From positions 310,001-374,000 of the forward strand of contig NZ_CP007452.1 in assembly GCF_000597865.1 (NCBI RefSeq): a DNA stretch of 64,000 nt, written 5' to 3'. Below, piece after piece: positions 8,248-16,910 of the stretch (position 1 is the first letter of the stretch; the number at the start of each line of letters is the position of its first letter). This stretch comes from Peptoclostridium acidaminophilum DSM 3953. GTDB taxonomy: Bacteria > Bacillota > Clostridia > Peptostreptococcales > Peptostreptococcaceae. Under the pieces are notes generated by a model that saw only the letters and a list, made by a program, of their open reading frames with translations, was not told the DNA's origin and searched no databases. The translations under genes were made by a program, and so were the position numbers.

Positions 8248-9381
8248 ATGAAAATAAGGAAAATTTGTATTCTGATTGCGGCGCTTCTGGCGGCAACAGC
8301 AGTTTTCGGAGGCTGCAGCAAGAAAGAGCAGGCATCGTCAGATGCCGACAAGGCAATAAGCGTCCAGGTGGAGCCTGTGCAGGAGAGAGACATAACTTTG
8401 ACTACGGTCATTTCAGGAAAGATAAGCCCAATCCAGGAAGCTGGGGTTTCGGCAAAGCTGCAGAGCCAGATAGAAAGCGTCAATGTGGAGATAGGCGACT
8501 ATGTAAGCGCCGGGGACATACTCTTCACGATGGACAGCGACAGCCTCAGGGCTGGTTATCAGCAGGCACAGGCAGCGTACAATTCTTCAAGAGCCGGCTA
8601 CGAAAAAGCGCAGCAGGCTTCGGCCAATGCCAAGCTCAACCTCGAGAGGAACAGGATGCTGTATGAGCAGGGCGCCATATCAAAACAGGCGTACGAGAAT
8701 ATGCAGCTTCAGGCCATGGATCAGGACCTTGAGATGGCAAGCTACGGCGTGGAGAGCGCTCAGGCGGCAGTCCAAAGCGCTGGCATAATGCTTGACAACG
8801 CAGTTGTGCGGGCTCCGATATCGGGCACTGTAGCACTCGTGAATGTTCAAAAGGGCAGCATGCCGCCACAGGGAATGGCGTCTATAGTAATAACGGATTC
8901 ATCCAGAGTTCAGATGGATGCGACTGTTTCTGAGTATCTAATAAACAAGATAAATAGGGGCGAAGAGCTGGACGTCAGGATAAAGTCAGCATCGTCAAAG
9001 CCTTTCAAAGGCAGGATTACGGCCTTGTCTAGTGCAACTGCAAGCGGGTCGATGACGTATCCCATAAAGATAGAGCTTGAAAATCCGCAAGGCATGATAA
9101 AGGCCGGCATGTTTGCCGAGGTTGACATAGCCACGGAAGGTGAAAAAAGCGTGCTCAGCGTTCCGTCGGATGCCGTAATTGTAAAAGGCGGAGAAAAGCA
9201 GGTGTTTGTCATAGAGGGCGGCGAGGCGAGGTCGAGAAAGGTTGAAACCGGAATCGACGATGGCAAATTTGCAAGGATAATAAGCGGCGTCAAAAAGGGC
9301 GAGCAGGTAGCTGTCAAGGGGCAAAACTATCTTGACGACGGTTCAAAAGTCAAAATAAGCGGACAGGAGAGTGCCGAGTAA
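8248..9381 (+). CDS. RND efflux adaptor lipoprotein (HlyD/AcrA family)
   Basis: Membrane fusion protein that links the RND pump to partner proteins outside the membrane. 377 residues. The N-terminus is a lipoprotein signal with lipobox FGGC. Next come a lipoyl-like half-motif (SVNVEIGDYVSAGDILFTMD), a helical hairpin (about residues 95-165, AAYNSSRAGYEKAQQASANA), the second lipoyl half (NAVVRAPISGTVALVNVQKG) and a beta-barrel (VPSDAVIVKGGEKQVFVIEG). An in-frame upstream extension is rejected: the ATG at 8248 follows GGAGGG and starts a proper lipoprotein signal. Its stop overlaps the pump gene (TAATG). Confidence 0.9.
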   Translation: MKIRKICILIAALLAATAVFGGCSKKEQASSDADKAISVQVEPVQERDITLTTVISGKISPIQEAGVSAKLQSQIESVNVEIGDYVSAGDILFTMDSDSLRAGYQQAQAAYNSSRAGYEKAQQASANAKLNLERNRMLYEQGAISKQAYENMQLQAMDQDLEMASYGVESAQAAVQSAGIMLDNAVVRAPISGTVALVNVQKGSMPPQGMASIVITDSSRVQMDATVSEYLINKINRGEELDVRIKSASSKPFKGRITALSSATASGSMTYPIKIELENPQGMIKAGMFAEVDIATEGEKSVLSVPSDAVIVKGGEKQVFVIEGGEARSRKVETGIDDGKFARIISGVKKGEQVAVKGQNYLDDGSKVKISGQESAE

Positions 9382-12300
9382 TGAATTTGCCAAGTATGTC
9401 CGTAAAAAGGCCTGTCACGACGCTGATGTTCATGCTCATAGCTGTTCTCATTGGAACGGTGTCACTTTTCAAGCTGCCAGTTGATCTCTATCCGGAGCTT
9501 GAGGTGCCCGTGGCTATAGTTTCAGTAGACTACAAGGGCGTCGCCCCGCAGGAGATGGAGACGCTTGTCACAAAGCCGCTGGAGCAGTCTTTGGCTACAG
9601 TAAGGGATCTGAAGAACATATCATCGTACTCGAGGGAGGGCAACTCGATAATAGTTGTAGAGTTCGAATACGGGACCGACATGGATTTTGCAGCCCTCGA
9701 GATGAGGGAGAAGGTGGACATGGTCAAGGGAGCGCTACCGGACGATTCGTCGGCTCCGCTTGTGCTCAAGATTGACCCGAATGCCCAGCCTGTAATCCAG
9801 ATAGGCGCATCTTCGAACATGGAGACAGGCGAGCTCAAGACTCTGGTAGAGGACGACATTCTTTCGAGATTTGAAAGGCTTGAGGGAGTGGCTTCGGTAG
9901 ATATCTCCGGAGGAGAGGAGACTGAGGTAAGGATAGAGCTCGACCCGGAAAAACTCTCTGGCTACGGGCTGTCGATTGGCGACATCAGAAATGCTCTGCG
10001 ATCCGAGAACCTGAACCTGCCGGGTGGAAATGTAAACAACGGGGACAAAGAGCTGCTTGTAAGGACTACAGCCGAATTCAAGAGTGTTGATGAAATAGCT
10101 GAGCTGCCCATATCGCTGCGCGGAGACGGCGTTGTAAGGCTTTCAGACATAGCATCGGTCAAGCTCGGCTACAAGGAGCAGACAAGCCTTTCAAGGCTTA
10201 ACGGGAAAAACAGCATAGGGATATCAATAACAAAGCAGTCAGTTGCAAATACTGTAAATGTTGCAAAGAATGTTCTTGAGGAGCTTTCGCGAGTAACGGA
10301 AGATCATCCGGAGATAGAATTTGTTGTCGGCTCGGACCAGTCGGAGTTCATAAACAAGTCAATTGACAACGTGACATCAAATGCTGTGGCCGGTGGGCTG
10401 CTGGCTGTCGTAGTGCTATTTTTGTTCCTCAGGAACATCAGGTCAACTTTTATAGTCGGAATAGCTATACCGATATCAATAATTTCAACCTTTGCACTGA
10501 TGTATTTTACGGGACTTACAATAAATCTGATATCACTTGGCGGATTGGCGCTAGGCATAGGAATGCTGGTGGACAACTCAATAGTTGTACTTGAAAACGT
10601 CTACAGGTTCAGGGAACAGGGCTACAGCAAGGGGGAGGCGGCAGTAGCGGGAGCCAGGGAGGTTGGTATGGCAATAACCGCATCTACAATGACTACCATA
10701 GCCGTATTCCTTCCAATAGTGTTCGTACAGGGTTTCACAGCTATAATATTCAAGCAGCTCTCTTTCACTGTAGTATTCTCGCTGCTGGCATCGCTTGTAG
10801 TGGCGCTTACAGTGGTGCCCATGATGGCATCGCAGGTACTCGAGGTGGGCGAGGTCAAGCAGAGAAGGCACAAGGGGGTTTGCATAGGGAAATTTCTCGA
10901 CATGTTCTCTAGGCTTATTGACTCTATTGACAGCAAGTACAGCAAGCTGCTTCATTTTGTGCTTTCTCACAGAAAGACTACTGTAATTGCTGCACTTGGA
11001 GTGTTTGTGGCATCTGTGATATCCGTCGCGTTTGTAGGCGGAGAGTTCTTTCCCAAGGAGGACCAGGGCCAGTTTACCGTCACAATAGAGACGCCTTTTG
11101 GCACAAGCCTTGAGGACTCGGACGCATATGTGCAAAGGATTGAGGAGATAGTCGAGGGAATACCGGAAAGGGAGAAGGTATTCTCAAACGTTGGCTCTAC
11201 AGAGGGTTTCAGCCTCACAGCATCCAACTCTTCAACGGTAAACGTAATGCTTGTAAATCAAAAGGACAGGAAGAGGTCGACAGAGGAAATTGTTGAGGAT
11301 GTAAGGGAAAAGGCGCAGGGCATAGCCGGAGCCAAGATTACTGTAACTGAGGCTTCCAGCATGGGAATGGGACCAACAGGCTCGGCGATAGAAATAGAAA
11401 TAAGGGGTGACGACATAGACACCCTGAAGGCAATAGGGGCGGATATTGAAGAGATAGTCAAAAAAGTTCCGGGTACGGCCGAGGTTTCAAGCAGCACCAA
11501 GGAGGGAGACCCTGAGGTCAGGGTTTCGATCGATCGAAACCGTGCATCACATTACGGGATAACCGCAAGCGAGGCGGCAAGCGCGCTCGAGGCATCTGTG
11601 GAAGGCGTCAAGGCCACGACCCTCAAAACAGGCAGCGATGAGATTGACGTCAACGTGTCCATGAACGACAGGGTGAAAGACTCTGTTGAAAACATGAAGC
11701 AGATACTCATAAGCTCGAATTCAGGCACTTCGGTGGCGCTTGGCCAGATTGCGGACATAGACTACGGCAATTCGCCAACCCAGATAACAAGGATCAACCA
11801 GACCAGGACTGTCAGCGTGGGCTCGCAGCTTAGCGGAAGGGATCTTAAGTCGGTGACTGACGAGATAGAATCAAAACTGAGCGGCTACCAGCTGCCAGCC
11901 GGGTACAGCTACGAGTTCAAGGGGCAGCAGCAGGATATGATGGAGGCCTTTTCGAGCCTTTTCCTTGCCCTGTTGCTCTCTATAGTCATTGTCTACATGA
12001 TACTGGCATCGCAGTTTGAATCGCTGATTCACCCGCTTACAGTAATGCTTTCGGTGCCGTTTGCGCTCTCGGGAGGATTCCTGGCGCTGTTCCTGACTGG
12101 AAGGGCGCTTTCGGTTCCGGCTTTCATAGGCGTAATCATGCTCTCGGGAATAGTCGTAAACAACGCCATAGTACTTGTGGACTATATAAACCAGCTAAGA
12201 AGCAGGGGGATGGACAGGCAGGATGCCGTTGTCAAGGCAGGCTTTACAAGATTCAGGCCGATACTGATGACCACTATGACTACTCTGCTTGGACTGCTGC

Positions 12301-12497
12301 CGCTTGCCCTGGGAATAGGCGAGGGAGCCGCTACTCAGGCGCCTATGGCGACAGTAGTAATTGGCGGCCTTGCGCTTTCGACACTGCTGACGCTTGCGTT
12401 CATTCCGGTGGTATATACAATATTCGATGACTGGACAGTAAAAATTAGAAGCTTTGCAGAAAAAGTGGGTATAATAAGAGACAGAAAAGGGGTGTAG
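9381..12497 (+). CDS. RND family efflux transporter (AcrB/SwrC-like)
   Basis: Inner-membrane, ion-driven multidrug or lipid exporter, 1038 residues, full length for the hydrophobe/amphiphile RND family. It has an N-terminal membrane anchor, two large extracytoplasmic loops (about residues 35-335 and 560-860) and two groups of membrane helices. The helix-4 motif reads LGIGMLVDNSIVVLENVYR, with one Asp kept and Asn at the second acidic position of E. coli AcrB; this is common in pumps such as SwrC. A second copy of the pattern is IMLSGIVVNNAIVLVDYIN. ATG overlaps the adaptor stop. The substrate cannot be told from sequence. Confidence 0.93.
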   Translation: MNLPSMSVKRPVTTLMFMLIAVLIGTVSLFKLPVDLYPELEVPVAIVSVDYKGVAPQEMETLVTKPLEQSLATVRDLKNISSYSREGNSIIVVEFEYGTDMDFAALEMREKVDMVKGALPDDSSAPLVLKIDPNAQPVIQIGASSNMETGELKTLVEDDILSRFERLEGVASVDISGGEETEVRIELDPEKLSGYGLSIGDIRNALRSENLNLPGGNVNNGDKELLVRTTAEFKSVDEIAELPISLRGDGVVRLSDIASVKLGYKEQTSLSRLNGKNSIGISITKQSVANTVNVAKNVLEELSRVTEDHPEIEFVVGSDQSEFINKSIDNVTSNAVAGGLLAVVVLFLFLRNIRSTFIVGIAIPISIISTFALMYFTGLTINLISLGGLALGIGMLVDNSIVVLENVYRFREQGYSKGEAAVAGAREVGMAITASTMTTIAVFLPIVFVQGFTAIIFKQLSFTVVFSLLASLVVALTVVPMMASQVLEVGEVKQRRHKGVCIGKFLDMFSRLIDSIDSKYSKLLHFVLSHRKTTVIAALGVFVASVISVAFVGGEFFPKEDQGQFTVTIETPFGTSLEDSDAYVQRIEEIVEGIPEREKVFSNVGSTEGFSLTASNSSTVNVMLVNQKDRKRSTEEIVEDVREKAQGIAGAKITVTEASSMGMGPTGSAIEIEIRGDDIDTLKAIGADIEEIVKKVPGTAEVSSSTKEGDPEVRVSIDRNRASHYGITASEAASALEASVEGVKATTLKTGSDEIDVNVSMNDRVKDSVENMKQILISSNSGTSVALGQIADIDYGNSPTQITRINQTRTVSVGSQLSGRDLKSVTDEIESKLSGYQLPAGYSYEFKGQQQDMMEAFSSLFLALLLSIVIVYMILASQFESLIHPLTVMLSVPFALSGGFLALFLTGRALSVPAFIGVIMLSGIVVNNAIVLVDYINQLRSRGMDRQDAVVKAGFTRFRPILMTTMTTLLGLLPLALGIGEGAATQAPMATVVIGGLALSTLLTLAFIPVVYTIFDDWTVKIRSFAEKVGIIRDRKGV

Positions 12498-12503
12498 GAT
12501 ATT

Positions 12504-13697
12504 ATGATATTGTCAAAACGAATGAAACGAAGCGTAATAGCTCTTGTGGCAGGATTTCTCGTGCTGGCTTCGAGCATAATGACATATGCGCAGGAGACGC
12601 CTGCTGCAGAAGTAGCTGCCACTGAAGCAACTGAAGCAACTGAAGCTACTACAGAAGTAGCTAAGCCTGTGCAGCTTTCGCTTGAAAAAGCCATAGAAGA
12701 TGCGCTTAAGAATTCGAGCGCAGTAGAAATTGCTGATCTCGAGCTTGAGACAAAAACTGTTGAGCTTTCGCAGGCAAAAAGAAGCGAGTCGAGGTATTCA
12801 GACCGTGACTCTGCTACATACATGTATCTAAGCGGAACGGTAGAAGGCTTCCAGCTCGACAAGAAGGTCAGCTCGACAGCGGCGACCTACGCGCTTGAAG
12901 AAGAGAAGATAAAGAGGGAAAAGAGCATAGAGGACATAAAATACAATGCTACAAGGGCTTACTACGGGGTTATGAGCGCAAAGGGCGCGCTGGACGCTGC
13001 TACTGACAATCTCGACAACACAAAGAGGAGCCTTGAAATAGTAAGCAAGAAGTACGAGCTTGGCGTGGTTTCAAAGTCGGACCTTATAATAGCCCAGCTT
13101 TCGCTCGATGAGGCAGTTTCAACCATGGAAAATGCCCAAAACGCCTATCAGAACGCTGTTATGGGACTTAACCTTGTTATGAGCTATCCTCTCCAGACTG
13201 AGCTTGTCCTTACAAGCCCATACAGCATGGCCACGTTCTCGGCCAACGTCGAGGAGGACATAAAGGCCGCATTCGAAAAAAGGCTGGACGTCAAGAGCGC
13301 GCAGCATGGGGCGCAGCTGGCCCAGCTTGACTTTGAAGCTAACAAGATAGTCTATACTCCAAACACCTATGTGTACAGGGTGAAGGAACTTGCCCTCAAG
13401 AAAGCCCAAAAGGCGCTTGATAGCATGAAGCTCTCGGTGGAGTTTGGCATAAGGGGCAAATACAACGACATTAGCACTAACCTTAGAAACATAGACCTCA
13501 AGAAGGCCAAGCTTGAAAAGGCCAAGGAACAGCTCCGACTTACCGAGCTTTCTTATGATGCCGGATACAAGACTATACTCGATGTCAGACAGGCAAGAAA
13601 CATACTATATTATGCCCAGATTGACTATGATGGAGAGATAGCAGCATACAGCCTTTCGGTGCTTGACTACAACAAGGCGGTAAGCATAGGTGACTAG
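12504..13697 (+). CDS. TolC-family protein (outer membrane efflux protein-like)
   Basis: 397 residues with an N-terminal signal peptide (SVIALVAGFLVLASSIMTYA, cleavage after AQE-like region), a short Thr/Glu/Ala repeat, then long coiled-coil helices typical of the TolC/OEP fold (LSLEKAIEDALKNSSAVEIA at the start, YNATRAYYGVMSAKGALDAA, YELGVVSKSDLIIAQLSLDE, LTELSYDAGYKTILDVRQAR). In diderm bacteria such proteins form the exit duct; in a presumed monoderm the partner membrane is unclear. It closes the RND operon, 6 bases after the pump. No lipid-attachment cysteine is present. Confidence 0.8.
   Translation: MILSKRMKRSVIALVAGFLVLASSIMTYAQETPAAEVAATEATEATEATTEVAKPVQLSLEKAIEDALKNSSAVEIADLELETKTVELSQAKRSESRYSDRDSATYMYLSGTVEGFQLDKKVSSTAATYALEEEKIKREKSIEDIKYNATRAYYGVMSAKGALDAATDNLDNTKRSLEIVSKKYELGVVSKSDLIIAQLSLDEAVSTMENAQNAYQNAVMGLNLVMSYPLQTELVLTSPYSMATFSANVEEDIKAAFEKRLDVKSAQHGAQLAQLDFEANKIVYTPNTYVYRVKELALKKAQKALDSMKLSVEFGIRGKYNDISTNLRNIDLKKAKLEKAKEQLRLTELSYDAGYKTILDVRQARNILYYAQIDYDGEIAAYSLSVLDYNKAVSIGD
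12621..12647 (+). repeat. 9-bp tandem repeat in the TolC-like gene
   Basis: Three head-to-tail copies of ACTGAAGCA (the last ends in T), encoding TEATEATEA just after the signal peptide. Copy-number change would keep the frame and alter only linker length. Confidence 0.85.
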
Positions 13698-13705
13698 CGG
13701 CTGAA

Positions 13706-13734
13706 TTGATTTTGTTTTGGCAATAGAGTATAAT
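13706..13734 (+). promoter_or_regulatory. Promoter of the SLH-domain gene
   Basis: TTGATT (13706-13711), 17 bases, TATAAT (13729-13734). It starts right after the efflux operon stop and gives a leader of about 100 bases. Confidence 0.7.
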
Positions 13735-13843
13735 CAAAGCAAGTCAACTATGCAAGAAGTCGCTGCGCAAGCTTTTTCAAAAGCAGGGCCGCGACAGTCA
13801 AAAGTGACAGAACAGCAAATTATTATTTTGCGGGAGGTCAGTT

Positions 13844-15712
13844 ATGAGAGATTGGATGAAAAGAGCGGTGGCCATAGCAATAGCCGTGATATTTGTGTTA
13901 AGTACTATAATGGTTTCGTTCGGAGCCGAAATGAGCGACGTTTCAAGCCACTGGTCGAAGGCATACGTTAATGAGATGGTAAACAAGGGAATAATCACAG
14001 GCTATACTGACGGCACATTCAAGCCTGAAGCGCCTGTAAGCAGGCTCGAGGCAATAGTTATGATATCAAGGCTTTACTCATCTGCCGAGATTGACAGCGT
14101 TTATGCAAGCTCAAAAGCATTGTACGAGGCGGATTTCAAAAAATATGCAATACCTGCATGGGCGCAAAAATCACTCGTATTTACGATGCAAAAAGGCCTG
14201 GTTCCAAGCAGCATACTTACGAATGTGATGAGCGGAGACAAGCAGCTTGAGGCAAAACGCTACGAGATTCCAGTATACCTTGGCAGGGCGCTTGGCTTTA
14301 GCGACGACAGCAAGGTTTATGTTCTGGATTTCGAGGACGCAGACAAGATACCAAAGAGCGCGCTTCCATACATAGGCTATATGGCGGACAAGAAGATTGT
14401 AAGCGGCCAGACAAACTATCCAAGCACGAGCGTTCTATTCAACTCTTACGGTATAGTAAAAAGAGGCGAGATGGCAAAAATGCTAAAGCTCACCGCAGAC
14501 ATAATGGGAACACCGAGCCAGCCTGTTGTAGCGCCAACAGACGAGGCCGTCATATCAATCAAGGGCACTGTGTACTCGGTGTCTCAAAGCAACGGCAGCA
14601 TAACGCTAATAGTTGAAAATTCAGCTGGCACAAAGCTTACTTTCAAGAATACATCAAGCGCGGTAGCCGTAACCAAGGTTTCGAGCGCAGTCAGCATTTC
14701 CGACATAGCAAGCGGAATGGAAGTAGAGCTTGAGGTTTCGGGAGACAAGCTGTATTCGGTGGAAATAAAGGAAAGCAGCACAAGCAGCTCAAACCTGGAG
14801 GGTTACTTCCAAAAAACATACTTCAAGCTTGAAAGCGACGGCTCGAACAGGGCTTATGTAGTAATAGAGGTCGACGGCAGTGACAAGGAATATCCCGTAG
14901 GCACTAATATAAAGGTTACTCTCGACGGCAAGGCGTCAAATGTGTACAGCCTCAGCGCGGACGACAAGGTATCCTTCGAGGTTGCAAGCGGAGCGGTGAC
15001 TGAAGTCGAGGCATTCTCCAAGAGCGGAAGCGCATCAGGATATGTCAAAAAGATAGATTCAAACGGCAAGTACATGATAATCACAGACAAGAAGGACGAT
15101 GATGTGGACTACAGATTTAACATCGACTCCAAGGCCGATGTTGAAAGAAACGGCGAAGATGCCGAGCTTTCAGACGTCAGAGTGGGGGATGATGTAACAC
15201 TTTCGCTCAAGTATGCTGTGATAACGGCCATAGATGCCGAGAGTGTTACGAGTAAGGTTACGGGCGTGCTCAAGGAAATAGTTATCTCCGGAGAGCCAAA
15301 GGTGACCATACAGGACGAGGACAAGAAGCTAGTGACATACCAGCTTTCACCTGAGTTTGAGGTGGAGATCGACGGCAAGAGCGCAGGACTTTACGATCTT
15401 AGGCTCAACTACGAGCTTGTGCTAAGGCTTGAGACAGACATAGTAAAGACTATAGAGGCTGACGATCAGGTTGTAATATCAACCATAACAGGCGAAATAG
15501 AGAGCATAAGCACAAGTGACGATACAATAAAGCTGACAGACAGCTCTACAAAGAAAACCGTATATGTAAGATACACATCTAATACGACACTGGAAGATTA
15601 TGACGGAGACACTCTCAGAGAGAGCGGCTTCAGCAGGGGCGACATAATATCAGTAATAGGTACGGACAACGTTGGCTCCTTCAGCGCCGACAGGATAATA
15701 AAGATTAAATAA
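13844..15712 (+). CDS. S-layer homology (SLH) domain surface protein with repeated beta-rich modules
   Basis: Predicted exported wall-bound protein, 622 residues. The signal peptide covers about residues 1-27. One clear SLH motif follows (about residues 30-75: SSHWSKAYVNEMVNKGIITG, then TDGTFKPEAPVSRLEAIVMI). A weaker SLH-like unit follows at about 100-215. From about residue 225 to the end the protein repeats a beta-rich unit of roughly 75-90 residues; unit starts are visible as GTVYSVSQSNGSITLIVE, GYVKKIDSNGKYMIITD, GVLKEIVISGEPKVTIQD and GEIESISTSDDTIKLTD. SLH domains bind pyruvylated wall polymer, and a csaB gene is present at 51.9 kb. ATG follows GGGAGGTCAGTT. Its enzymatic role, if any, is unknown. 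Confidence 0.85.
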   Translation: MRDWMKRAVAIAIAVIFVLSTIMVSFGAEMSDVSSHWSKAYVNEMVNKGIITGYTDGTFKPEAPVSRLEAIVMISRLYSSAEIDSVYASSKALYEADFKKYAIPAWAQKSLVFTMQKGLVPSSILTNVMSGDKQLEAKRYEIPVYLGRALGFSDDSKVYVLDFEDADKIPKSALPYIGYMADKKIVSGQTNYPSTSVLFNSYGIVKRGEMAKMLKLTADIMGTPSQPVVAPTDEAVISIKGTVYSVSQSNGSITLIVENSAGTKLTFKNTSSAVAVTKVSSAVSISDIASGMEVELEVSGDKLYSVEIKESSTSSSNLEGYFQKTYFKLESDGSNRAYVVIEVDGSDKEYPVGTNIKVTLDGKASNVYSLSADDKVSFEVASGAVTEVEAFSKSGSASGYVKKIDSNGKYMIITDKKDDDVDYRFNIDSKADVERNGEDAELSDVRVGDDVTLSLKYAVITAIDAESVTSKVTGVLKEIVISGEPKVTIQDEDKKLVTYQLSPEFEVEIDGKSAGLYDLRLNYELVLRLETDIVKTIEADDQVVISTITGEIESISTSDDTIKLTDSSTKKTVYVRYTSNTTLEDYDGDTLRESGFSRGDIISVIGTDNVGSFSADRIIKIK

Positions 15713-15730
15713 ATGAAATGAGATGAAGAC

Positions 15731-15792
15731 AAAAAGACAGAGGGACGGTTCTCTTGGCTCACGAGCCAAGAGAACCGTCCCTCTGTCTTTTT
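15731..15792. repeat. 62-bp perfect palindrome (REP-like element / bidirectional terminator)
   Basis: Two perfect 30-bp arms (15731-15760 and 15763-15792) around a 2-base centre. The arm reads AAAAAGACAGAGGGACGGTT then CTCTTGGCTC. With A5 on one side and T5 on the other it could end transcription in both directions. From memory, GGGACGGTTCT cores of this kind recur in Firmicutes genomes as REP-type repeats moved by RAYT transposases; no transposase is in this window. It lies 18 bases after the SLH gene. Confidence 0.85.
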
Positions 15793-15814
15793 GCATGTGA
15801 ATTTAGTTAACATA

Positions 15815-15843
15815 TTTACAAATATGCCATCCGGGAATATAAT
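15815..15843 (+). promoter_or_regulatory. Promoter of the HlyD/ABC-2/MarR/TolC operon
   Basis: TTTACA (15815-15820), 17 bases, TATAAT (15838-15843), 35 bases before the first gene. Confidence 0.7.
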
Positions 15844-15854
15844 TAACATGTAAA
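15843..15854 (+). promoter_or_regulatory. Candidate operator for the operon's MarR regulator
   Basis: TTAACATGTAAA is a near-palindrome (10 of 12 positions symmetric) covering the expected transcription start. A related sequence, TTAACATATTTACAAA, lies at 15807-15822 over the -35 box. Two similar sites 36 bp apart around a promoter suggest repression by the MarR-type protein encoded downstream. This is inference. Confidence 0.4.
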
Positions 15855-15877
15855 CAATTTGGCGGGAGGTATGAAAT

Positions 15878-16897
15878 ATGAAAATGAAGAAGGTGTTTGC
15901 GCTGCTGCTTGCAATGGCTATGATATTTCCGATGAGCGGCTGCTCGGGCGCGAATGTTAAAAAGGACAGTGAGCTACATGGCACTATAGAGGCTGTGGAG
16001 GTCGACATAAACTCCAAGATACCAGGCAGGGTAGCTGAGCTGCTCGTGGAGGAAGGAGACGAGGTTAAAAAGGGAGACGTCATTGCGATAATAGATTCCG
16101 ACGAGCTTGTAGCCAAGAAAAACCAGATGCAGGCTCAGGCTGATGCTGCGCTGAGCCAGTACAACGCTGCGCTGAGCCAGGTGGACGCGGCGAACGCCCA
16201 AGTCGAAAAGGCGCAAAACGGAGCCAGGAGGCAGGAAGTCGCAAAGGCGCAGGCGGCTGTGGACTTCGTGCAGCAGACCTATGAAAGGGTAGAGAGGCTC
16301 TATGAAAAAGGCGCGGTCTCCAGGCAAAAAAGGGACGAGGTCAAGCTGCAGCTCGATGTGGCCAGGCAGGATCTTGACATGGCGCTCGAGGGGGCCCGCT
16401 CGGAGGACATAAGCGGAGCGCAGGCCATGGCGGCATCGGCAATGAATATGGCATCGGCTGCAAAGGCAAAATATGACCAGGCGCAGGCAGGCTTGGACGA
16501 AGTTATGGCCTACATCGACGATACTACAATCGAATCTCCGATAGACGGCACGGTGACTACTGTCGCTGTAAACGCAGGTGAACTCGTGTCAACGGGAATG
16601 AGCATTGCTGTTGTAAGCGACACAAGTGACATGTGGCTTGTAGTCGACGTAGAAGAGACAAAGGTTGAAAAGGTTAAAGAAGGCGACTATGCGCAGGTGC
16701 AGGTGCTGGCATTATCGGGCAAACAGCTTGAGGCCAAGGTCGTCAGCATAAACAAGAATCCTGATTTTGCAGTCAAGAAGGGCACCGACGAATCCGGCAA
16801 CTACGACATCATCTCATACGGAGTCAAGCTAAAGCTCGAGGGAGCGGCTGAGGGCATAAGGCCGGGGATGAGCGCCAAAATAAAATTCAAGGAATAG
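15878..16897 (+). CDS. HlyD-family adaptor lipoprotein
   Basis: Adaptor protein of an export system, 339 residues. Lipoprotein signal MKMKKVFALLLAMAMIFPMS is followed by GC (lipobox MSGC). The lipoyl-like half-motif is IPGRVAELLVEEGDEVKKGD. A long Ala/Gln-rich helical hairpin spans about residues 85-205, and the second half-motif is DTTIESPIDGTVTTVAVNAG. The layout resembles YbhG, which pairs with YbhF/YbhS/YbhR ABC-2 exporters, and here too a (fused) ABC-2 permease follows. ATG lies 7 bases after GGGAGGT; an overlapping ATG at 15871 is out of frame. Confidence 0.88.
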   Translation: MKMKKVFALLLAMAMIFPMSGCSGANVKKDSELHGTIEAVEVDINSKIPGRVAELLVEEGDEVKKGDVIAIIDSDELVAKKNQMQAQADAALSQYNAALSQVDAANAQVEKAQNGARRQEVAKAQAAVDFVQQTYERVERLYEKGAVSRQKRDEVKLQLDVARQDLDMALEGARSEDISGAQAMAASAMNMASAAKAKYDQAQAGLDEVMAYIDDTTIESPIDGTVTTVAVNAGELVSTGMSIAVVSDTSDMWLVVDVEETKVEKVKEGDYAQVQVLALSGKQLEAKVVSINKNPDFAVKKGTDESGNYDIISYGVKLKLEGAAEGIRPGMSAKIKFKE

Positions 16898-16910
16898 GCG
16901 GTGCGCAAGT

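Noticed and set aside
13717-13971. ORF overlapping the start of the SLH gene
   Set aside because: Out of frame with a clear signal-peptide gene that has a good GGGAGGT site; no protein-like features.
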